A DNA stretch of 64,000 nucleotides from Pseudopyrenochaeta lycopersici. Its lineage: Eukaryota > Ascomycota > Dothideomycetes > Pleosporales > Pseudopyrenochaetaceae. The translations under genes and the position numbers were made by a program. Positions 57,071 through 64,000 of this stretch are shown here, piece after piece. Numbering within the stretch: the first letter of the stretch is position 1; each line of letters begins with the position of its first letter. A model generated the notes under the pieces. That model saw nothing but the letters and a program-made list of their open reading frames with translations, ran no database searches and was not told the DNA's origin. Location: contig NHZP01000003.1 in the NCBI GenBank assembly GCA_003313425.1, positions 1,798,001 through 1,862,000 of the forward strand, given 5' to 3'.

Positions 57071-60000
57071 TCATGAAGTGCGTATTTTTGGAGGGCTAGA
57101 GCTGCTGTTTGGCCCCAGCATTGAAGGAATAGGCTTGCGACGAGCCTTCGCTATCGGGATGCGTGGGACGCCTTGGATGACGCGGGGCTCCTTCATGAGC
57201 GTAGGGTCGAGCTTCGCAGGGACTTCCTCAATGTCAGCGGTTTTCATACGGGAGGGGTTGGAAATACTCACTTCGGCTGATTACAGCACGATAGTCGCCT
57301 GGAAAGCGTGAGTTTGGTGGATTAGCGGATGCGGTGCGCCAAAGGTGATCTGTCGTGTCGGACAGGAAGTCGGGTCTCGACTTGTGAAAGAAAGACGACT
57401 TTCCACGGTTTCGCTTGGCAAGAATGACTTCATCGAATAATTTAACCGTTGGATCGTCTGGAAGCTTGCTTTCACGCTCGTGGATGAACTCGTTAAAAGC
57501 TATCGCAACGTCAGTAAACGAGCGTAGAATTCGGTAAAGGGACCAACAAACCTTGTGTCTGCTGCAGTGTAGCCATATACTGCACATTCTCGCCAGGCAG
57601 GCTTTTCATAAAATCATCCATCTTAAACTGATAGATCATGCCAGCCTTTTTCCGATCACCAGTAGCTGGAACAAGGTAACGCCGGTATGTATACAGGAGG
57701 CTGGCAAAGCATCGCACGAATGACGCACGCACTTGGTCAGGTCGGAAAGCCGTGGGGCAGACGATGCAGACGGTATCTACACAACGACCGTGGGCGTAGG
57801 TAGTGCAGCCTGTGCGATGTTAGACAAGGGCTACGCTAAGAGGATGTAAGACTTACCAGTACAACGATAAAGGCCGTCATCGGACTTTTCTTCGCAGACG
57901 GAGCAAACGGCTTTCTCTTCGTGAGGCCTCCATTGCATACAATGGCCTTCTTGCCATTGTGTAGTTGCTGTATTTCGAACCGGCTGCATTGCCATACCCG
58001 GCATGATTGTCGAGGCAGCCAAGGTCGACTGAGCATACACCGACGGCGCGTATGATGACCCCGCACGAAGTTCCTGACTTAGCGACGATGCAGACGCGCT
58101 CGGAGCATGACCGAGGAACGGCTGAGAGGGTCTCCTCAATGGTGGTACGCGTTCGAAACCAAACTAACCAAATTAGTCAATGCACCATGTATACGAAGCG
58201 TGAACCGCCAAACTTACGGATGAACTTCGCCGACTTGAGGTCTCGAAGTGAATAGACCGCTTTTCACGAAGGTTAGCCTGGAGGGCATAACCGGAGTCAC
58301 TACGGGAGATTGGAGTGCTCGGCATGGGGGGAAAGACAGTTGACACTGGTGATACCTTCGGAGAAGGTGGAGAGTTCGAGAAAGTCTTGATTGTCGTCGC
58401 TGTGGACGGCCTATCATTTCCGCGACTTGACGCGCTTGACTGCAAAAATGCGTTGTGAATCAAGGGCCGTGAGCTGAATGGTCCAACATTGGCGCCAAAA
58501 GATGTCGAGTTCAAGCCAACGTATGTTTGAACGGTAGAGGGGTGCGCCCGGTGCGTAAATACGCCAGAATTCTCTGAGCTGAATGTGTCGTATGGAAATG
58601 CCTCCACAGCGTAAGCAGGAGGACCAGCAGGCACACCATATCGACTGTGATGGGGAGCCGAATGTTGAAGTAGCGACATCAGTTTCCGTCGCTGCTGGCG
58701 AGGCAATGATGGAGGTGGAGGGCCATTGGATACAATGGAATTGTTATCTAAATCAACGAGCACGAAGTCGTCGTCTGGATAATCGGTCGGCTCGTATCGG
58801 CGTTGTATTCCCACAATATATGGACATGGCGCTTCGATGGTCTGTACGAGACGTGCAGGTAGGACCGGAATGAACACGCCGGCCCACTGAAAAGGATACA
58901 ACAAGTTGGTAATCGCCAAGCTTGCAAGATGAAGCATCGCCGTGTGAGACGACAGAAGGATAATTCTAGCCTCAGACAGCACATACTCGAATAAAGTTAC
59001 AATATTCGGAATCGAGAGACATCGGAAGAGGGCGTAGATATCGATGTTGCGGGAGCCAGGGATCTCGTTGACTGCTTCTTTCCGGGCGTACATGCGCAGT
59101 TCGCGGACTGCCAATTCTACCTGGGTAATGGAAGTTATTGGGCTCAGGGCCTCTGCGCACAGATTAACCACGTATCGCTCCAACGGCTGCCACATTCCCA
59201 CTCGCGGTGAGCTTGCAGGAACACGTAGGATTGCACCGTTCGTCATTGGGACAACGACAGCCTTGAGCCACTCTTTCCAGAAGGGTGTCAGACTCGCATC
59301 TCGTCCCATCACACCATAAGCACGTGGGATCCAAAGACCGCTCTCTCCGTCTGTGAGTCCTTCGATCTTTGAAGCCGCACCGTGCCTGACCGGACGAAGG
59401 AGGTCTGTCATAAGCTGAATCTTCTCTTCTACTGCTCCAATTTGGTCTTCAAGGTTCTCACGTTCCTCAGTCTCTGGCGCAACCGCAGGAAGTTTGGTCA
59501 AGAGTTGTGACAGCTTTGCCCGCTCCAATGCGAGACGCTCCCCTAAGCTGCTCGCCAACTCGCGCTCTTCTGGATTCATGTGCACTCTCCGCCACTCCTC
59601 GCATTGACGCTCGAGTCCCTCGGCGGCGGTGGCATTCAATGGCAGCCAGGCTGTCACACAAATACCATAAAGCTTCGAGCCATCGCCATTTGTCATAGCG
59701 AAGCCATGCCATTGGGACTTGGGCCGCTCATCTGATGACACTACAGTTACATCATTGGGAAAAGCAAACATGGGTACGTAGTCGGGAAAGGGATTGCGCC
59801 GCTTTAGTTCTTCTACCATGTTTTTCGGTGGGTAGCGATCTAGGAGAACGGGTTCGTAAGAACGCAGGAGTGGGTGCATATTCGGCTCGGGCGTAAATGG
59901 CTGCGGCGCCGGAATTACTGAGTTGTATCCGGACATTCGTTTTGATGTCCGAATGGATGCTGTATGCCTGTCAGTCGCTATCGATCCAAAAAAACATCAA

Positions 60001-60710
60001 ACTCCCCCCCCCCCCCCCCAAAAGAAAAATGACCCCTGGCAATGACGCGCATTCCAATGGCACCAAATGAAAATTGACCACTTACACTGTCGCGCCACTG
60101 AAGATGATCGCTTCAGACTGCTTTGCATGGTCGATATGCGTCGCCGAATGCTACCTACGCCAGACCTGAGATTCCCGACACCCTCATCGTTGTTGTTCTG
60201 CGGTACTCGTTGCGGTCTTGGGCGCTGTCTGGTAGGAGTGGGGCGGTTCTGCTGCGCAACTCCAGCAGTGAACTGGATCTCCTCTAAAAATGACTCCCGC
60301 TCGTTAGCAAACTTGCGCAGCGCGAGGTCAAAGTCGGCATCGCTAAGGCCTGAGCCGCCAATCGACATGCCCTTGATGGTCGCGCTGCTGCGGTTGCTGG
60401 CCGACATCTTGGATTCCGGCCCAATTATCGTGCTGACAGACTGTCTGCTCTCGCTCAGGCGATTGGCCGACCGCCGTCGTGTGCTGTCGCCATTGGGCAA
60501 GCCGTCCTGTGACGTTGGACGACTGGAATCCGTCTCGAGAGCTCGGTCTTCTTCGATTGTCTCGCCCACAGACGGCTGCGCGAGCGAAGAGGTCACTATG
60601 CCATTCTGAGGGTTGCGCTCGTCGTACACCTGCGAGGACTCAATGCCCGATATGAAGAAGTAGTCGGCGAGCGGGGTGGACGAGGCTTCGTTGGAGGGGA
60701 CGGATGGCAT
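57071..60710 (-). CDS. DENN-domain protein with C1-like zinc finger
   Basis: Six exons (60710-60086, 59959-58218, 58163-57857, 57809-57552, 57499-57272, 57222-57071) give 1103 residues from the ATG at 60710. The first 210 residues are disordered. The DENN core includes LYGICVTAWLPLN, AYGVMGRDASLTPFWKEWLK, DIYALFRCLSIPNIVTLFEY, VLSEARIILLSSHTAMLHLA and LLYPFQWAGVFIPVLPARLV. A Ser/Pro-rich linker leads to a zinc-binding region near 863-912 (GHCMQWRPHEEKAVCSVCEE, YRCTGCTTYAHGRCVDTVC), split by an intron and C1-like. The C-terminal part, with QFKMDDFMKSLPGENVQYM and FNEFIHERE, fits a dDENN region. DENN proteins are Rab guanine-nucleotide exchange factors in membrane traffic. The last intron's acceptor is the least certain. 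The first intron holds a 16-C run. Confidence 0.85.
60004..60019 (+). repeat. 16-C homopolymer inside an intron
   Basis: A run of 16 C on the plus strand (G on the coding strand) lies in the first intron of the DENN gene, between its donor at 60085 and acceptor at 59960. Homopolymers this long are prone to length change and to sequencing error. Because it is intronic, length changes should not alter the protein. Confidence 0.85.
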
Positions 60711-63106
60711 GTTAGATATTGAGCATGAGAGATGCAAGAAAAAAAAAAGAGTGTAGAATTAAAGAGCGTCGCGTGCGCGGTCACGGCTTGTGGAGGTTGA
60801 ATGGTCTGGTGCAGCGGGTCATTGGGGATTGGACGCCAGCTCCAACGGTGTTTGGTGGGCGGGAGTGCAGGGCGTTGTGCACGGGAAGGTTGAGGTTGTG
60901 CGAGGGTGACAGAGAATGCGGTTGCACGGGCGCGGCCGGTGTACGAAACGAACGGAGGGCTTGGCCGGAAGCGAGGGCAATGGGAAAGTCGCAAATAGCT
61001 GCTGGTGGATTGTTGCTTGCGGCGGACGAAACAGCAGTTGAAGAGGACGGGTTGGTGCAGAGAAGGGTTCACTTCAGTGGATTCGCTCGGCGGCCACAAG
61101 CCATACAAGTGCGAAGGAAGCCAGGGCTGCTAGGCCCAATTCACTGCAGTTCCTGGGCGTACACCCGCTTGCGACCTTATCGCGGAGAGAAGAGAGTTTA
61201 GCGCATAAAATCTCCCGCTTTCAGACGCCCCAATGCCCCTCGGCATGGGCCGGACTGCTGCGCGCTGCGGCCACGGGCCTGTCACAATCATGAACGCGAG
61301 TCTGGCGACGCAAGGCACCAACGCGGGCCCCAGTTCGCGCCATCCTCTGTCCACTCAAGGCTGCTGGAGACATGGCGTTCACGGCTAAGAGGAGAGGGAA
61401 CAGCGAACAAAGCAGTGCGTGTGCCGCATGTCTCGCTGCCAGACCCTGTCCTCGGATACTGCAGCAGGGGGCAGACGGCATGGATTTGGAAGGCACTACG
61501 CGGGTCCTTTCCTGATTGGGACACGACTTGCTCAGGGGCCCACGGCACCCTGCAACCTTCACAGCAGCCCAATTTGCAGTCATGGTGGGTGTGCATGCAA
61601 TTTATAGAAAGATTGGTCCTGGCGCCTGGTAGGGACGCCCGTGTTTCAGCTATACAGAGGCACACAAAAACGGCATGTATTGCAAGCAGGGCAGAGATAG
61701 GGGTGTGCAACCTGGCACCTACTACCTGTCAACTGTCAACCCACAGCTCACGAGTATGCTTCTGGCTGCAGACACCAACATCCTGCGTCGCCATTAGCTC
61801 CTCCCATGCATAACCACAGCTGCTGTACGCCGTCTACCCGCCGCTCTACCCGCCACCGACGGCTAGACGGAACGCTTGGAGCATTGCAACGCTGCTCAGG
61901 GTTACATGGTGCAAAGGCCCAACTTTGAGCGCTGCTCGTTCTAACCATGACTGCAGTTTGTTGCAGGCAGTGGCTTTGTGCCTGAACAGCTGAGGACCTG
62001 CAAGATTGGACGTTGGAGCTACTGCATGCATGCAGGGGAAGCTGTGAGCGGCGAAGAAAGCCAAAATGCCGATCCCATGTTGGATAAACAACCGCGAGGC
62101 TGCACAAGACTCGAAACAGTCGCTGATGTGCAGATAACAACGCCCATGCTCCGGGTTCTGCTTAACCCCGCCCATAGCGCCAAATGCATTATACGATTAT
62201 ATCTCGTCTCATCTTTGTATCTCGCAATCCTCTCCAACCGCCCTATGATTGCAATCAACAGCCACAAGCAACGCTCCAACAGGGCCGCGATTCTGCAGAT
62301 CCACTCCAGCACACAATCCCACCGAGATAAACATGACTGACTGACTCGACACTCTAGGACCCTTTTGCAGTTCGTGAGACTGAGATGCGATTCCCTCTCC
62401 CATGCCTCGGTTGCCATCATGGCCCCACATAAACTTCTGGGGTACCCTGCTGCTCTGTTGCCATGCTTTACCAAGGTCCCAGAAACAATTCGTCTTGCAC
62501 AAACCTCTCCTTTGATCCTGTGTAGCAAATCATCATCACCTCGACGCCACCTCGCTATGAAGTTGTTTATGAGCAGGCCTATGCTCATCGTAGTCGAGGG
62601 CGTGTTGGCGATCTCTACGTGCGTGGTGCTCCTGTCGCTTTACCCTGTCAAGGTGAGGGAGCCCTCGTCCGCGTTCCGGCTGACGGCACTGTCTGTACCC
62701 ATGTACTGTACGACATCCGCTTCTAAGGCAAATCTGATAGATTAAACTGAGCAATCTCCCGCAGAGCCCCATCCTTTCCACGAATAATTTTTAATGATGG
62801 CTTTTTTCAACCTGTGCACGCCCTTTCCCATACTCTCCAATTTACACTTTAGTCTTCGATCCGTGCAGTGCACGTGCATACAATGCACGGAGTTTTGCCA
62901 ACCGCTCTGGGTGCATGAACCTGGAAAACGCTCCGGAGAATTGCAGTTGTGTCGAACGCGGCGCTGGAAATGCAATTCCTGATCCCACCATTGACCACTC
63001 GCTTGATGCCCGTCGATGCAGGTATGAAGGCCCGAGAACTTAGCTGGAGATTTTCACGCGCTAGTGTTGTTGGACTCAAGCGGCTCAAACTTAATCGGCC
63101 AAGTCT
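60711..63106. other. Intergenic between DENN gene and TRAPPC13
   Basis: About 2.4 kb with overlapping GC-rich frames in several phases but no supported gene. The plus-strand frame at 62418-62745 has one hydrophobic segment (MLIVVEGVLAISTCVVLLSL) and could be a tiny membrane protein, but nothing else supports it. Confidence 0.5.
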
Positions 63107-64000
63107 TCATCGCCGAGCTGTAAGCCAGCCAGTACTCAGAGAACCCCGGTCGCCCAATGCACTACGCCATTGGATGGCAAGTTGTCCCAGAACTTTTTTG
63201 TTGTCTCCTGCGGTGGGTCCATCTTCGGACATCTCCAGGCCAGGTTGTTGATGTAAAAGGAAAGCCACTTGAACAACATCACGAGGGCTCAATATTGGTG
63301 CATTGTCTTGACCTGATCCCGGAAAATTCATGTCCCAATTGAGTGAAGTCGACTCAAGTGGATGTTTCGGATTGACGTTAACTGCCTATGTTAAGTTAGC
63401 TAGGTCGATGATTTCCAAAAGATTAGATATTGTGGCTGTTTGTTGGTAGCGATGGAGCAGTGTCAGGGGGTAAACAGATGTCGCAGGGCCGAGATAGATC
63501 GGGCTGATGCCCCTGCAGCAGATTGGGGATCCTCGCTGTATATCAAGTTTGAGATAGATCACAGCCCATGCCAGAAACAGCCACGGATAAACAACGTGCG
63601 TAGTGCTGGGAACACTCACCTCCAAACACACTGCAGCCTCCCCCATATTCTCCAACTGCGCCTCGAGCAGATACCTAGGCGCTCCATTCTTCTGGCTCAT
63701 CTCTCCGGCTTTTGTTCTAACACTGAGAAGCTGCTGCGCAACGAACTGATATAGTTTGCGAAATGTCCTCACTCGCCCACTTGCTGCTTTGCCTTCGCCC
63801 AATGCTGTCTCCGTATATGTGACCGTGACCGCTAGAACATGGTTTCCCTCTTCTTTGAGCTCAAACCTCAAAATTCTTTGGAGTGACTCGCCCGGCCCCG
63901 GCGAGACTGCACTAACACCTTCTTCTTGCGAGCTGGCAAGGTCAAGCGGTGAGCCTGTAGGATTCGAAGGAGTCTGCATATCACCCTGAATTCTTACCCC
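63107..64000 (-). CDS. TRAPP complex subunit TRAPPC13 (DUF974), 3' part
   Basis: Two exons are visible: 64000-63620, open to the window edge, and 63385-63107, joined over a 234-nt intron (GTGAGT...ACATAG). The first part reads VRIQGDMQTPSNP, then GPGESLQRILRFELKEEGNH and ASGRVRTFRKLYQFVAQQLL, the signature of the TRAPPC13 family. The second restores ESTSLNWD, LSPRDVVQVAFLLHQQPG, LGQLAIQWRSALGDRGSLST and GWLTARR, the usual C-terminus. TRAPPC13 is part of the TRAPP tethering complexes that activate Rab GTPases at the Golgi. The N-terminal portion lies beyond the right edge, so the length cannot be judged. An intron of 234 nt is long for this window and encodes a readable frame that should not be taken as protein. 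Confidence 0.9.

Noticed and set aside
62019..62588. 189-codon minus-strand frame upstream of the TRAPPC13 3' end
   Set aside because: No family motif, Cys/Arg-rich random composition, and overlapping frames on both strands.
63386..63619. Open frame that continues past TRAPPC13 exon GTGAGT
   Set aside because: It is the 234-nt intron: the family sequence (ESTSLNWD, QLAIQWRSALGDRGSL) resumes only after the TAG acceptor at 63386.

Overview
The window is nuclear DNA of a filamentous ascomycete (Pezizomycotina). The genes have many short GT-AG introns (43-80 nt typical, CTAAC/CTGAC-type branch sites). They encode fungal proteins such as an FlbA-type RGS regulator, a Vtc5-like SPX protein, MICOS Mic12, a GPI-anchored wall protein and a fungal homologue of Aco2. 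A Dothideomycete is my best guess, but the sequence alone does not prove the class. I found no bacterial, viral or intact transposon genes. Most genes below were rebuilt by joining exons across splice sites, and the exon sums stay in frame.

Left part (1-9000): two small single-pass membrane protein genes that look like tandem paralogues (798-1161 and 2371-2918, minus), then a five-exon Vtc5-like SPX/VTC/3-TM gene (4131-7027, minus). The 2 kb after it has no supported gene. Middle (9-31 kb) is the gene-dense core. It holds ILV6 (acetolactate synthase regulatory subunit) divergent from a KHDC4-like KH protein, mitochondrial ACO2, an NCBP3-like cap-binding protein, a succinate-semialdehyde dehydrogenase divergent from a short-chain dehydrogenase, a large proline-rich protein of unknown function, MIC12, a small unknown protein and a secreted S41-family protein with a likely GPI anchor.

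From 31 to 42 kb the density falls. There is a decayed Aurora-type kinase pseudogene (about 32160-33250), a phosphopantothenoylcysteine decarboxylase/Hal3 gene (34223-35023), then about 7.2 kb with no supported gene ahead of the FlbA-like RGS gene (42267-44702). The right part has a CHK1 checkpoint kinase, an aldo/keto reductase, a conserved unknown protein, a degenerate repeat patch, a broken tRNA-Leu(CAG)-like copy, a small GPI-anchored protein, a six-exon DENN + C1-like gene and the 3' part of a TRAPPC13 gene that runs off the right edge.

The genes do not form an obvious cluster or pathway. Most are housekeeping: branched-chain amino acid synthesis, a mitochondrial aconitase linked to lysine synthesis in other fungi, GABA shunt, CoA synthesis, RNA processing, polyphosphate, membrane traffic and DNA-damage checkpoint. 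I saw no convincing new multi-gene system. The most unusual items are the tandem membrane-protein pair, the 11-nt microexon that carries an iron-sulphur cysteine codon in ACO2, and the decayed kinase copy.
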